Below, in pieces: positions 38,924 to 47,740 of a DNA stretch of 64,000 nt. The notes beneath the pieces were generated by a model, which made no database searches, had not been told where the DNA came from, and was given only the letters and a program-made list of their open reading frames with translations. Source of the DNA: Pandoraea terrae. Lineage in GTDB: Bacteria; Pseudomonadota; Gammaproteobacteria; Burkholderiales; Burkholderiaceae. Both the position numbers and the translations under genes were made by a program. The DNA lies in the NCBI RefSeq assembly GCF_902459695.1, contig NZ_CABPRZ010000026.1:21009-85008 (forward strand). The letters run 5' to 3'. Within the stretch, counting starts at the first letter, position 1; each line of letters starts with the position of its first letter.

Positions 38924-39547
38924 ATGGCTACTACTGCTAAGAAAAAACCCGCAGTCAAGAAAGTTGCTGCCGCCAAGAAACCGGTAGCGAAGAAGGCGGT
39001 TGCCGCCAAGAAGCCGGTCGCCAAGAAGGCAGCTGCCGCCAAGAAGCCGGTCGCCGCCAAGAAGGCGCCGGCCAAGAAGGCAGCAGTGAAGAAGGTCGCA
39101 GCGAAGAAGGCTGCACCGGCCAAGAAGGCAGCAGTGAAGAAGGTCGCAGCGAAGAAGGCTCCGGCCAAGAAAGCTGCAGTGAAGAAGGTTGCCGCCAAGA
39201 AGGCGCCGGCCAAGAAAGCCGCAGTGAAGAAAGTCGCCGCCAAGAAGGCCCCGGCCAAGAAAGCCGCGGTCAAGAAGGTAGCAGCGAAGAAGGCGCCGGC
39301 GAAGAAGGCCGCCGCTGCCAAGAAGCCGGCTGCTGCGAAGAAGCCTGCCGCTGCGAAGAAGCCGGCCGCTGCGAAGAAGCCTGCTGCTGCGAAGAAGCCG
39401 GCTGCTGCGAAGAAGCCGGCTGCCAAGAAGGCCAAGGCTGCTGCACCTGCTGCGCCTGCCGCGACGCCGGCAGCTGCTGCTCCGGCGGCAAAGACGGTGT
39501 TGAGCCCGGCGGCGGCATGGCCGTTCCCGACCGGCAGCCGTCCGTAA
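38924..39547 (+). CDS. Histone H1-like DNA-binding protein (Lys/Ala repeats)
   Basis: A 207-residue very basic protein that should coat DNA much like the tail of eukaryotic H1. From about residue 45 a 15-residue unit, [15 protein letters not shown], occurs five times (one copy with an extra Ala), followed by six AKKPAA-type units and an Ala/Pro tail ending [11 protein letters not shown], a C-terminus typical of Burkholderiaceae H1-like proteins. A second ATG 3 bases upstream (38921) is possible, but 38924 has the better spacing to the Shine-Dalgarno AGGAG and gives the usual [13 protein letters not shown] opening. The repeats make copy-number change likely. Confidence 0.92.
   Translation: MATTAKKKPAVKKVAAAKKPVAKKAVAAKKPVAKKAAAAKKPVAAKKAPAKKAAVKKVAAKKAAPAKKAAVKKVAAKKAPAKKAAVKKVAAKKAPAKKAAVKKVAAKKAPAKKAAVKKVAAKKAPAKKAAAAKKPAAAKKPAAAKKPAAAKKPAAAKKPAAAKKPAAKKAKAAAPAAPAATPAAAAPAAKTVLSPAAAWPFPTGSRP
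39048..39430 (+). repeat. 45-bp and 18-bp tandem repeats in the histone-like gene
   Basis: The gene body is built from near-identical 45-bp units (five copies of the [15 protein letters not shown] code, about 39055-39290) and then 18-bp units (AAGAAGCCGGCTGCTGCG and variants, about 39310-39425). Codon variation between units is small, so slipped-strand changes are likely and assembly errors are possible. Boundaries are approximate. Confidence 0.8.
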
Positions 39548-39614
39548 GTCGAAGGCTGATGCAGGAACCTGGACACTTCGGTGTCTTTTGATCGCGTAGT
39601 GTCTACGCGATCCG

Positions 39615-39652
39615 AAACCCGCTGCGGCGCACGTCGTCGCAGCGGGTTTTTT
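39615..39652 (+). terminator. Terminator after the histone-like gene
   Basis: AAACCCGCTGCG (39615-39626) and CGCAGCGGGTTT (39637-39648) form a perfect 12-bp stem with a 10-base loop, followed by TTTTC. Confidence 0.9.
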
Positions 39653-39677
39653 CTTGCCCGGACGATTTACGCACAAG

Positions 39678-39710
39678 AAAAAACGCGCACGGCGATGGCC
39701 ATGCGCGTTT
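39678..39710 (-). terminator. Terminator after the glycine-zipper lipoprotein gene
   Basis: Read on the minus strand, AAACGCGCA (39710-39702) pairs with TGCGCGTTT (39689-39681) and a T-run follows. It lies 56 bases beyond the lipoprotein stop. Confidence 0.8.
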
Positions 39711-39765
39711 CAGATGAAGCCCACCGGCGCGACCGCCGGCATGTGACGCCCAGGGCCTGTTCGCG

Positions 39766-40245
39766 CTAGTGGGTCACGCGGGTGACGCCGCCGCTTGACA
39801 GCAGGCGCACGCGTTCGCCCGGACGGAAGCCTTCGTCGGCATCCTGGGTGATCGCACGCAACTCGCCGTTGTCGAGACGCACGGTAATTTCGAGACCGGC
39901 TTTCTGGCTCATGCGGTTTTCAATCGCCTGACCGGCGACCGCGCCGCCGATGGCGCCGAGAATGCCGGTGACGATCGAGCCGCGGCCACCGCCGATGGCG
40001 CTGCCGCCCACTGCACCGAGCGCACCGCCGCCGAGGACGCCGAGCGCGCCGGGTTGTCCGTTGCTCGCGTCGATCGTGACCGGGCGCACCGATTCGACGG
40101 TTCCCATGCGCACGACCTGCTCGCGCTGAGCCTGGCCGCCGCGATAGACACTCGCCGAGTTGCTGGGACCGATGGCGGTACAGGCCGAGAGGCCGAGCGT
40201 TGCCGCGACGGTGACGAAGAGTAGCGGTGTGGTGAGTCGTGCCAT
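39766..40245 (-). CDS. Glycine-zipper outer-membrane lipoprotein (SlyB/Pcp type)
   Basis: The 159-residue product has a lipoprotein signal with lipobox LSAC (Cys22), then a glycine-zipper 2TM segment (GVLGGGALGAVGGSAIGGG and GILGAIGGAVAGQAIENR) and a C-terminal beta domain (LEITVRLDNGELRAITQ). SlyB/Pcp proteins are outer-membrane lipoproteins tied to envelope integrity. Start ATG 40245 gives the signal peptide directly. It is downstream of the PfkB-type gene and its own transcript ends at the terminator at 39678. Confidence 0.9.
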   Translation of the reverse strand: MARLTTPLLFVTVAATLGLSACTAIGPSNSASVYRGGQAQREQVVRMGTVESVRPVTIDASNGQPGALGVLGGGALGAVGGSAIGGGRGSIVTGILGAIGGAVAGQAIENRMSQKAGLEITVRLDNGELRAITQDADEGFRPGERVRLLSSGGVTRVTH

Positions 40246-40271
40246 GTCAGATCTCGCGAATAAGCGATGAA

Positions 40272-41207
40272 TTATTCCAGGCCATAGCCGAATTCGGCGG
40301 CAAAGCGATTCAGAATTTCCGCGCGGGTGGGGGCGTACGTCTGCGGACCCTGTTCGGCAATCTTGAGCGAGCCCATCAGGCTCGCCAGGCGGCCGGTCGT
40401 CGGCCAGTCCAGGCCTTTCTCGATGCCATACAGCAGGCCGCCACGGAAGGCGTCGCCGCACCCGGTCGGATCGACGACGCGCGTGGCCGTGACTACCGGA
40501 ATGTCGTGTCGCCGACCGTCAGCGTAAATGGTGGACCCGTGCTCGCCGCGTGTGACGATGAGCGCCTTGACGCGCGAATTGAGATCGTCGAGCGTCCAGC
40601 CGGTCTTCGTGCAAAGCAGTTTGGCCTCGTAGTCGTTGACCGCGAGATAGCTGGCGAGTTCCACCATGCGGCGAAGCGCTGCGCCATCGAGAATCGGCAG
40701 GCCCTGGCCCGGATCAAAAAGGAACGGAATGCCGGCGGCGGCAAAGCCCTCGACATGCTCGCGCATGGCGTCGGGGCCGTCCGGCGCGACGATGCCGAGG
40801 GCAATCCCACGGGCGTCGGCCACCTTGTTTTGCGACGAGAACATCATCGCGCCCGGGTGGAAGGCAGTGATCTGGTTATTGTCCAGATCGGTGGTGATCA
40901 TCGCGTTGGCCGTCAGCGAACCGGCTACCACGCGAACGTGGCGTGTCGACATGCCGAGCTCGCGCATGCGCGCGAGATACGGCTCGCCATCCTCTCCCAC
41001 CGTGGCCATGACTTCCGGCGAGCCGCCGAGCAGGTGCAGGCTGTAGCCGATATTGCCCGCGCAGCCGCCGAAGTTGCGTCGCAGGGTCGGCACCAGGAAG
41101 CTGACGTTCAGGATATGCACCTGGTCCGGCAGGATGTGCTCGCTGAAGCGGCCCTCGAAGTTCATGATGTTGTCGAAAGCGAGTGAGCCGCAGATCAGGG
41201 TGGTCAC
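40272..41207 (-). CDS. PfkB-family carbohydrate or nucleoside kinase
   Basis: The 311-residue protein is a ribokinase/PfkB-type sugar or nucleoside kinase. The signature DPTGCGDAFRGGLLYG holds the catalytic Asp and anion hole, with NFGGCAGNIGYSLHLLGG near residue 44 and the ATP-side LIVTRGEHGS. The pattern with CAGN instead of ANVA resembles adenosine-kinase-like members, but substrate cannot be assigned. It is followed closely by the lipoprotein gene and lies downstream of tpx with a 61-base gap. Confidence 0.85.
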   Translation of the reverse strand: MTTLICGSLAFDNIMNFEGRFSEHILPDQVHILNVSFLVPTLRRNFGGCAGNIGYSLHLLGGSPEVMATVGEDGEPYLARMRELGMSTRHVRVVAGSLTANAMITTDLDNNQITAFHPGAMMFSSQNKVADARGIALGIVAPDGPDAMREHVEGFAAAGIPFLFDPGQGLPILDGAALRRMVELASYLAVNDYEAKLLCTKTGWTLDDLNSRVKALIVTRGEHGSTIYADGRRHDIPVVTATRVVDPTGCGDAFRGGLLYGIEKGLDWPTTGRLASLMGSLKIAEQGPQTYAPTRAEILNRFAAEFGYGLE

Positions 41208-41268
41208 GGAGGGAGTCCTTTGTGTTCTGGCAATGGAGGATACGGATGGCGATGGTGCAGCCTATGAC

Positions 41269-41769
41269 TTACGAAAGGACGGCGAGCGCTGCATCGTAGT
41301 TCGGCTCGTTCTTGATTTCGGGCACGAGTTCGGCATGCAGGACCTTGTCGTTTTCATCGAGCACGACAACGGCGCGCGCGGTCACGCCGGCGAGCGGGCC
41401 GGTGGCGATGTCGACGCCGTAGTTCTTCTTGAACTCGGCGCCGCGCATCGTCGACAGCGAGATCACGTTCGTCAGGCCTTCGGTGGCGCAGAACCGGTTC
41501 ATGGCGAACGGCAGATCGGCGGACACCACGAGCACGACGGTGTTGCTCAGCTTGCCGGCGGCTTCGTTGAACTTGCGCGTCGACGTCGCGCACGTCGGCG
41601 TGTCGAGGCTCGGCACAATGTTGAGTACCTTGCGCTTGCCGGCGAAATCGGCCAGCGTGACGTCCTTCAGATCCTTGCCGACCAGCGAAAACGCCGGTGC
41701 GGACTGGCCCTTCTGCAGAAAGGCGCCGCCAACTTCGATGGGGTTGCCCCCGAGTGTGACTTGAGACAT
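41269..41769 (-). CDS. tpx: Thiol peroxidase Tpx
   Basis: Tpx is an atypical two-Cys peroxiredoxin that reduces lipid and other hydroperoxides with thioredoxin. The 166-residue protein has the peroxidatic Cys60 in the motif [16 protein letters not shown] and the resolving Cys94 in NRFCATEG. Length and motifs are textbook. It lies between the DUF3426 gene and the PfkB-type gene on the minus strand. Confidence 0.96.
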   Translation of the reverse strand: MSQVTLGGNPIEVGGAFLQKGQSAPAFSLVGKDLKDVTLADFAGKRKVLNIVPSLDTPTCATSTRKFNEAAGKLSNTVVLVVSADLPFAMNRFCATEGLTNVISLSTMRGAEFKKNYGVDIATGPLAGVTARAVVVLDENDKVLHAELVPEIKNEPNYDAALAVLS

Positions 41770-41804
41770 CGATTTCTCCTCTATGAATGGGGTGCAGCGC
41801 GGTG

Positions 41805-42809
41805 TTACGGATAGAACGCAAGTACACGATAGTTGCTTGCGGCCGCCGCTTGGTCCGGCTGTGCAGTCAATCGTAACCGAATCGTGCGCTCGCTGCGCGC
41901 CGGCAGACCCTCGGATCGGACATGCGCGTCGGGCAGATACTCGTCGGCCGAAAAAACGCGGCGCGCCACAGGCTTCGCTTCGGTATCGGATAGTGTAAGT
42001 TCAAGCGACGGGTACGCGATCGCGTGATCTGCCTTGTTGCGCAGGAAGACCGTCAGCGTCAGCCCCGTATCGTCACTCGCAGTGGGGCCCGAAGGGGCGG
42101 ACTTGTCCGTGGCCTCGCCGGTGCCTGCCGTTGCCGTGGCGCCGCTGGCCGCCGCGTCGGCGTCGGTTTGCAGCGTCACGTTTTCGATGCTCAAGGCCTC
42201 GCGCTGATGCGGCAAGGCGACGTCGCCGTGCGTGATCGCGGCCCACTGCGCGAGCGGTGCGCGCAGCGCGGGCCAGCGGTCGACCAGCGCTTCCCGGTCG
42301 AGCCAGGCCCACTGGCCGATGAGCGCGAGCACGGCAATGCCGATGCCGGCGCGCCACGCGATGCGACGACGAGGGCGGGAAGCCGGTGCAATGGGGGCGG
42401 GCGGCGTCTCGCCCGGCACATCGCCCCACACCTGTGCGGCAAACGGAGTGGGTTCCGCGACGGTTGCGTCCTCCGCGCGCAGCAGCGCAAATGGCGGGGA
42501 CGGCACTTCGGCGCAGGGCGCAGGAACGGCGCCCGATTCGGCCGTGTCAGGTCCATCGAAAAGACGTGGAATCGCGGATGTGTCGATGCCGGTGCCTGTT
42601 GCTCGCGCATCCGCGCGGGATTCGGGCGCAACGGAGTCTTCCGCTGCCTCGCCGGGTGGCTCGCACAGATGCGCGCGGCCGTCGAAGACATGGCGGCATT
42701 GGCCGCAACGAACGAGACCGTCACGCAGCTTGAGCTGATCGGCGACGACGCGAAAGACGGTGTGACAGTTGGGACAGCAGGTAGCGAGAACGCGATTGGC
42801 GTGCACCAT
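41805..42809 (-). CDS. MJ0042 zinc-finger / DUF3426 membrane protein
   Basis: The 334-residue protein has an N-terminal MJ0042-type zinc finger (CPNC at 12-15, CGQC at 35-38), a Pro/Ala-rich linker, one membrane segment at about 152-168 ([16 protein letters not shown]), and a C-terminal DUF3426 beta domain ending [11 protein letters not shown]. Topology suggests a cytoplasmic finger and periplasmic domain. Function is unknown; it is regularly found downstream of prmA in betaproteobacteria, as here (33 bases). Confidence 0.9.
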   Translation of the reverse strand: MVHANRVLATCCPNCHTVFRVVADQLKLRDGLVRCGQCRHVFDGRAHLCEPPGEAAEDSVAPESRADARATGTGIDTSAIPRLFDGPDTAESGAVPAPCAEVPSPPFALLRAEDATVAEPTPFAAQVWGDVPGETPPAPIAPASRPRRRIAWRAGIGIAVLALIGQWAWLDREALVDRWPALRAPLAQWAAITHGDVALPHQREALSIENVTLQTDADAAASGATATAGTGEATDKSAPSGPTASDDTGLTLTVFLRNKADHAIAYPSLELTLSDTEAKPVARRVFSADEYLPDAHVRSEGLPARSERTIRLRLTAQPDQAAAASNYRVLAFYP

Positions 42810-42842
42810 GGGCGTCTGCGAGTCAGGGAGCCAGGCGATATT

Positions 42843-43733
42843 TTACCCGGCTTCACCGTGCAGACAGACCCAGCCGTCCTGCGCGCGCCAGACCGACATC
42901 TTCATATAGGGCGCATACGCCGCGATGACTTCGTCGGCTTGCCGCTCGAGCACGCCCGACAGTGCCAGGCGTCCGCCCGGCGCAACGCGGCCGCACAGCA
43001 TCGACGCGAGCAGCTTGAGCGGATTCGAGAGGATGTTGGCGACGACGATATCGAACTGGCCCTCGTGCAAGTCGGCCGGCAGGCCGTAGCTCACCGGCGC
43101 ATGATTCCGTTCGCTGTTGTAGCGGGCCGATTCCACGGCTTGCAAATCGATGTCGATGCCGATCACCGGTTGGGCGCCGCACTTCTGCGCAAGGATGGCG
43201 AGAATGCCGGAGCCGCAGCCATAGTCGAGCAGCGACTTGCCCGCCTGCACATGTTTTTCCAGCCATTCCATGCAAAGACGCGTGGTCGGATGGCTGCCCG
43301 TGCCGAAGGCCAGACCGGGATCCAGTTCGAGCACGAGCGCGTCGGGATCGGGGGCGTCATGCCACGACGGCACGACCCAGATCCGCTCGCCGATCTGCAT
43401 CGGCTCGAACTGCGACTGGGTCAGGCGCACCCAGTCCTGATCCGCAACGTCGCGCAACGTGTACGAGGGCGCATCCGCCAACCCGATGGCGTTGCCGGCT
43501 GCAGCGAGCAGCACGGCCGGGTCCTGATCGTCGGCTACCAGCGCGACGACACGCGAATGCTGCCACGCGGTGTCGGGCGGCGTCAGGCCGGGCTCGCCGA
43601 ACATCGGTTGTTCGTCGGGCGTGTCGGCGTCGGCGTCTTCCACCGAAACCGACAACGCGCCCAGGTCGAGCAGGGCGTCTGACAATGCCTCGGCCTGCGC
43701 CCGGGCGACTTCCACGACGAGTTCGCGATACAT
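42843..43733 (-). CDS. prmA: Ribosomal protein L11 methyltransferase PrmA
   Basis: PrmA trimethylates L11. The 296-residue protein has an N-terminal L11-recognition domain and a SAM-binding domain with [15 protein letters not shown] and the NILSNPL motif near the end. [20 protein letters not shown] is the diagnostic segment before the SAM motif. The start ATG 43733 gives [19 protein letters not shown]. It is 12 bases after accC, so probably in its operon (accB-accC-prmA). Confidence 0.95.
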   Translation of the reverse strand: MYRELVVEVARAQAEALSDALLDLGALSVSVEDADADTPDEQPMFGEPGLTPPDTAWQHSRVVALVADDQDPAVLLAAAGNAIGLADAPSYTLRDVADQDWVRLTQSQFEPMQIGERIWVVPSWHDAPDPDALVLELDPGLAFGTGSHPTTRLCMEWLEKHVQAGKSLLDYGCGSGILAILAQKCGAQPVIGIDIDLQAVESARYNSERNHAPVSYGLPADLHEGQFDIVVANILSNPLKLLASMLCGRVAPGGRLALSGVLERQADEVIAAYAPYMKMSVWRAQDGWVCLHGEAG

Positions 43734-43745
43734 GATGTTCCTGAC

Positions 43746-45107
43746 TCAGTTGCTGCCGACGGCAGTCTTCTGCGCCAGCTTTTGCTCGAGATAGTGAATG
43801 CTCGTGCCGCCTTCAACAAACTTCGCGTCGAGCATCAGTTCGCGGTGCAGCGGGATGTTCGTCTGGATGCCTTCGATCACGATCTCCGACAACGCGACGC
43901 GCATGCGCTTGATGGCCTGCTCGCGTGTGGCGCCGTAGGCGATCAGCTTGCCGATCATCGAATCGTAGTTGGGCGGCACGAAATAGCCGTTATAAGCGTG
44001 CGAATCGACTCGGATGCCGGGACCGCCGGGCATGTGCCAGGCAGTGATGCGGCCCGGCGACGGCGTGAATTTGTACGGATCCTCGGCGTTGATGCGGCAT
44101 TCGATCGCATGACCGCGAAACTCGATGTCGCGCTGGCGCAGTGCCATCTTCTCGCCGGCGGCGATGCGAATCTGCTCCTGCACGATGTCGACACCTGTGA
44201 TCATTTCCGTGACCGGATGCTCGACCTGCACGCGCGTGTTCATCTCAATGAAATAGAACTCGCCGTTCTCGAACAGGAATTCGAACGTGCCCGCGCCAAC
44301 ATAGCCCATCTTCTTGCAAGCGTCCGCGCAACGGTCGCCGATGCGCTCGATCAGGCGGCGCGGGATCAGCGGCGCGGTCGCTTCTTCGATCACCTTCTGG
44401 TGGCGGCGCTGCATCGAACAGTCGCGCTCACCGAGCCAGATGGCGTTCTTGTGCTTGTCGGAGAGCACCTGGATTTCAATATGGCGCGGGTTCTCGAGGA
44501 ACTTCTCCATATAGACTTCCGGGTTGCCGAAGGCGCGGCCGGCTTCTTCGCGCGTCATGTTGACCGCGTTGACGAGCGCCGCTTCCGTATGGACCACGCG
44601 CATGCCGCGGCCGCCCCCGCCGCCGGCGGCCTTGATGATGACCGGATAGCCGACCTGACGCGCAATACGCACGATTTCCTTCGGATCGTCCGGCAACGCG
44701 CCTTCCGAACCCGGCACGCACGGCACGCCGGTCTTGATCATTGTCTGCTTGGCCGACACCTTGTCGCCCATCAGGCGAATCGTGTCAGGGCGTGGGCCGA
44801 TGAACGTGAAGCCGGATTGCTCGACGCGCTCGGCGAAATCGGCATTTTCCGAGAGGAAGCCATACCCGGGGTGAATCGCCTGGGCGTCGGTGACTTCCGC
44901 GGCGCTGATCAGCGCCGGCATGTTCAGGTAGCTATGGGCGGAAGGCGCCGGGCCGATACAGACGGCTTCATCGGCCAACTTCACGTATTTGGCTTCCTTG
45001 TCGGCGGTCGAATAGACCACGACGGTCTTGATGCCCAACTCACGGCACGCACGCTGGATACGCAATGCGATTTCGCCACGGTTGGCAATTAGAATTTTTT
45101 CGAACAT
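43746..45107 (-). CDS. accC: Biotin carboxylase subunit of acetyl-CoA carboxylase
   Basis: AccC carboxylates biotin on AccB with ATP and bicarbonate, the first half of malonyl-CoA synthesis. The 453-residue protein begins [17 protein letters not shown] and has the ATP-grasp Gly loop [18 protein letters not shown]-type [18 protein letters not shown], and [16 protein letters not shown]. Start ATG 45107 is chosen because it gives the universal N-terminus; a longer frame to 45155 is not. accB is upstream by 81 bases. Confidence 0.97.
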   Translation of the reverse strand: MFEKILIANRGEIALRIQRACRELGIKTVVVYSTADKEAKYVKLADEAVCIGPAPSAHSYLNMPALISAAEVTDAQAIHPGYGFLSENADFAERVEQSGFTFIGPRPDTIRLMGDKVSAKQTMIKTGVPCVPGSEGALPDDPKEIVRIARQVGYPVIIKAAGGGGGRGMRVVHTEAALVNAVNMTREEAGRAFGNPEVYMEKFLENPRHIEIQVLSDKHKNAIWLGERDCSMQRRHQKVIEEATAPLIPRRLIERIGDRCADACKKMGYVGAGTFEFLFENGEFYFIEMNTRVQVEHPVTEMITGVDIVQEQIRIAAGEKMALRQRDIEFRGHAIECRINAEDPYKFTPSPGRITAWHMPGGPGIRVDSHAYNGYFVPPNYDSMIGKLIAYGATREQAIKRMRVALSEIVIEGIQTNIPLHRELMLDAKFVEGGTSIHYLEQKLAQKTAVGSN

Positions 45108-45188
45108 TGTGTGCAGTCCTGCCCGTAGGGGAGAGGATCGGGTGGGCGCCTGCATAGGCGCCGTACGCCCGTAGTGCGGTGTCGCGGC

Positions 45189-45647
45189 TTAGCCGATCAC
45201 GAACAGCGGTTGGCCGAATTCGACGGCCTGGCCGTTTTCGCCGAGGATTTCCTTGATGACGCCCGCCTTGTCGGCTTCGATCTCGTTGAGCAGCTTCATG
45301 GCTTCGATGATGCACAGCGTCTGGCCTTCCTTGACCGTATCGCCCACCTGGACGAACGGATCTGCGCCCGGCGACGGGGCGCGGTAGAAGGTGCCGACCA
45401 TCGGCGACGTGACGACATGGCCTTGCGGCACGACCGGTGCGGGCGCGGCGGCCGGCGCGGCGGCAGCGGCGGGGGCATAGGCTTGCGGCGCGGCGAGTTG
45501 CGGCATGGCCATCTGCATCGGGGCGGCGATCACTTGGGGCGGCGCCTTGACGATGCGGACCTTGCCTTCGCCTTCGGTGACTTCCAGTTCGGAGATACCC
45601 GATTCGGCCACGAGGTCGATCAACGTCTTGAGTTTGCGCAAATCCAT
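45189..45647 (-). CDS. accB: Biotin carboxyl carrier protein AccB
   Basis: AccB carries biotin between AccC and the carboxyltransferase. The 152-residue protein has an N-terminal helical domain ([20 protein letters not shown]), an Ala/Pro-rich linker and the biotinyl domain with EAMKLLNEI, whose Lys is the biotinylation site. ATG 45647 follows AGGAG by about 8 bases. It precedes accC in the same orientation and follows aroQ. Confidence 0.96.
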   Translation of the reverse strand: MDLRKLKTLIDLVAESGISELEVTEGEGKVRIVKAPPQVIAAPMQMAMPQLAAPQAYAPAAAAAPAAAPAPVVPQGHVVTSPMVGTFYRAPSPGADPFVQVGDTVKEGQTLCIIEAMKLLNEIEADKAGVIKEILGENGQAVEFGQPLFVIG

Positions 45648-45710
45648 GAAGGAAGCTCCTTGATTCTGTGTCCCGCGGGCGAGCCCGCGCATAGGGGATA
45701 AATAACGGGT

Positions 45711-46157
45711 CTACCCGCCGGCGAGCCGGTGCAGGGCGAAATCGAGTGCGTAGGTGTAACCGCGCCAGCCCAGGCCGCAAATCACGCCTTCCGCGAGATC
45801 GGAGAAATACGAATGATGTCGGAACGCTTCACGTTTGTGGACGTTCGACAGGTGCACCTCGATGAACGGGATGCCGACCCCGGCGATTGCATCGCGGATG
45901 GCGACGCTCGTATGCGTATACGCGGCCGGGTTGATGACGATGAAATCCGTCTGTTCGCCCGCCGCCGCCTGGATGCGATCGACCAGGGCACCCTCGTGGT
46001 TGCTCTGGAAGCACGTCAGTTCGACGCCAGCCGCCAACGCTTGCGTGTGCAGCGCCTGGTCGATATCGGCCAGCGTCGTGCGGCCATAGACCTGCGGCTC
46101 GCGTGTGCCGAGCAGATTCAGGTTGGGGCCGTGCAGCACAAGGATGCGGTGAGGCAT
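45711..46157 (-). CDS. aroQ: Type II 3-dehydroquinate dehydratase
   Basis: AroQ converts 3-dehydroquinate to 3-dehydroshikimate in the shikimate pathway. The 148-residue protein starts [20 protein letters not shown]; the Tyr in QVYG, the NPAAYTHTS motif and [17 protein letters not shown] carry the catalytic Tyr, Asn, His and Arg. ATG 46157 gives the standard start, though a frame is open to 46190. aroE, a later pathway step, is at 53862. The gene heads the aroQ-accB-accC-prmA group. Confidence 0.95.
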   Translation of the reverse strand: MPHRILVLHGPNLNLLGTREPQVYGRTTLADIDQALHTQALAAGVELTCFQSNHEGALVDRIQAAAGEQTDFIVINPAAYTHTSVAIRDAIAGVGIPFIEVHLSNVHKREAFRHHSYFSDLAEGVICGLGWRGYTYALDFALHRLAGG

Positions 46158-46266
46158 TGGGTGTTCGATATTTCGCGAAATTGGGCGCAATTAAACGCCA
46201 GTTGCCGAATTTTGTCCAGTGGGGCGAAAAGCGCCCCCGCCGGCAGGGCCGCAGAGCGGGGGCTCT

Positions 46267-46272
46267 ATTATA
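46267..46272 (-). promoter_or_regulatory. -10 element for aroQ
   Basis: TATAAT on the minus strand (46272-46267), about 110 bases before the aroQ start. No good -35 is seen. The leader between contains a GGGGCG/CGCCCC-type hairpin near 46220-46238. Confidence 0.45.
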
Positions 46273-46341
46273 TAGGCGTTCGGATCGGGCCTTTGCGCCG
46301 ACCCGGGCCGGAGGTCTCCGGAATACTGCCCGCGAGAAACG

Positions 46342-46863
46342 TCAAAGGCCTTTCAGGGCGGTGCGGAGTTCGTCTGGCGCGATACGGCCGAGCTTCTGGA
46401 TGCGCACCTTTCCGGCGCCGTCGATCACCACTGTAAACGGCAAACCGCCGGCCGTATTGCCGAACGCGCGGGCCAGATCCGTGCCCGCGTAGCCGGCAAC
46501 GAGCAGCGGATAGTCAACCTTGACCTTCTGTTCGAAGGCGATCATGTTCTGCGCCGAGTCGATGCCGATGCCGACAAATTGAACGTCCTTGCCCGAAAAT
46601 TCGTGAGAAAGCGTGCCGAGATCGGGCATTTCCTCAACACAGGGGCCGCACCACGGGGCCCAGAAGTTGACGACCAGCGTTTTTCCATGCCACTGCGCGA
46701 TCGGTTGTTCCGCACCCTTGAGGTCGGGCAGTTTCGTGGCGAACAACTGCTGGACGGCTGCGTCGGCGGCCGGATCGGGGGCGTGTTTGCGCGTGCCGAA
46801 ATAGAAACCGGCTGCTGCGGCGGCCACCGCCAGGACCAGCAGGATCAGGATACGTTTTGCCAT
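46342..46863 (-). CDS. TlpA/ResA-like membrane-anchored thioredoxin
   Basis: The 173-residue protein has an N-terminal anchor (residues 3-22, with an Ala-rich hydrophobic run) and a periplasmic thioredoxin fold with the redox pair WAPWCGPC (Cys72, Cys75). The GKTLVVNFW context fits the TlpA/ResA family, which reduce or oxidise specific periplasmic thiols, often for cytochrome maturation. The substrate cannot be told from here. It is downstream of the unrecognised gene at 46924-47592. Confidence 0.9.
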   Translation of the reverse strand: MAKRILILLVLAVAAAAAGFYFGTRKHAPDPAADAAVQQLFATKLPDLKGAEQPIAQWHGKTLVVNFWAPWCGPCVEEMPDLGTLSHEFSGKDVQFVGIGIDSAQNMIAFEQKVKVDYPLLVAGYAGTDLARAFGNTAGGLPFTVVIDGAGKVRIQKLGRIAPDELRTALKGL

Positions 46864-46923
46864 GAGTGTCGCAGGTTCTGTGGGTTGAATCGGGGATGGG
46901 CGATGCGCGGGTGTCCGGCGGCG

Positions 46924-47592
46924 TCAGGCCGACGCCGGGGCCGTGGACGTTGCGCCGGCGGCGATCAATGCGCGCAGGCCATCGGCATCGGTGCGCGCCG
47001 GCCGTCCGTTGGCATCGGAGATTTTCAGGGCGCCGCGCAGATCGTCGAGCGAGTACAGGGCCAGATGCACGCCGACCGGAGCGCCGGCGGCGCGATGGGT
47101 GCGCCACAGGAAACTCAACGTTTCGATCATGGCGCCCCGGCCGTTGAAGTGGCGCGTCTCGGAAACCTCGTAATCGATGCCGCGATTGAGCAGGTCGATG
47201 GCGACGTCCTTCGGGTTGTCGCAAAACGCCTGAAGATAAACGTCGGAATGTGCTGTGGCAGTGCCGTTGAATACCGCGCCGGTCAGGTAAGGGCGATAGC
47301 GCGCGAGGCTGTCCATGACCGCGAGTGCCGAGGCGCGTAAATGCGCAAGCTCGGCGGGCTGCGTATCCGACAGGAACGTCTCCACGTACTGACGCACTTC
47401 CGATTCGATCTGATCGTTATCGGGCAGCAATTCACCCGCAACCCGGTTCTCGCCCGTGATTTGCCGTGCAGCCTTGCGCTTGGCGGCGGCGTAGTCCATC
47501 CCTTCCTCGGCGATGAGGCGGGCGGCGGCAATCGCGATTTCTTCGCGAAGCCGTTGGGAATCTAACCAGGGTCTGCGAGTCATGCGGGCCAT
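46924..47592 (-). CDS. Conserved-looking protein of unknown function, divergent from mpl
   Basis: A 222-residue mostly helical and soluble protein: a helical N-terminus (EEIAIAAARLIAEEGMDYAA), a middle rich in charged residues, and a C-terminus with LYSLDDLRGALKISDA. I do not recognise the family. No signal peptide or membrane segment is seen. The start could be ATG 47592 or, three codons later, 47583. It is divergent from mpl with about 150 bases between, so shared regulation is possible, and a Mur-ligase label by proximity would be unfounded. Confidence 0.75.
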   Translation of the reverse strand: MARMTRRPWLDSQRLREEIAIAAARLIAEEGMDYAAAKRKAARQITGENRVAGELLPDNDQIESEVRQYVETFLSDTQPAELAHLRASALAVMDSLARYRPYLTGAVFNGTATAHSDVYLQAFCDNPKDVAIDLLNRGIDYEVSETRHFNGRGAMIETLSFLWRTHRAAGAPVGVHLALYSLDDLRGALKISDANGRPARTDADGLRALIAAGATSTAPASA

Positions 47593-47676
47593 GATACTCC
47601 AAATCGCGGCGGCGCCCGGTGCCGCGAATCTGCCGAAAACCGGGCTTCTCCGGGCTTTTCCCCGCACGGGCTCGGG

Positions 47677-47682
47677 TACAAT
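47677..47682 (+). promoter_or_regulatory. -10 element for mpl
   Basis: TACAAT at 47677-47682, about 59 bases before the mpl ATG. No good -35 is visible. Confidence 0.4.
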
Positions 47683-47740
47683 GGAGGCCACGCATCCCCA
47701 TCTGCGGGCGCAGGCAGGCACCAGGCGCGCCCCTCACTTC

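Noticed and set aside
38595..38924. 109-codon plus-strand frame ending at the histone-gene start
   Set aside because: No good start context or Shine-Dalgarno, no protein-like composition; it lies in a leader region and its stop overlapping the ATG is probably chance.
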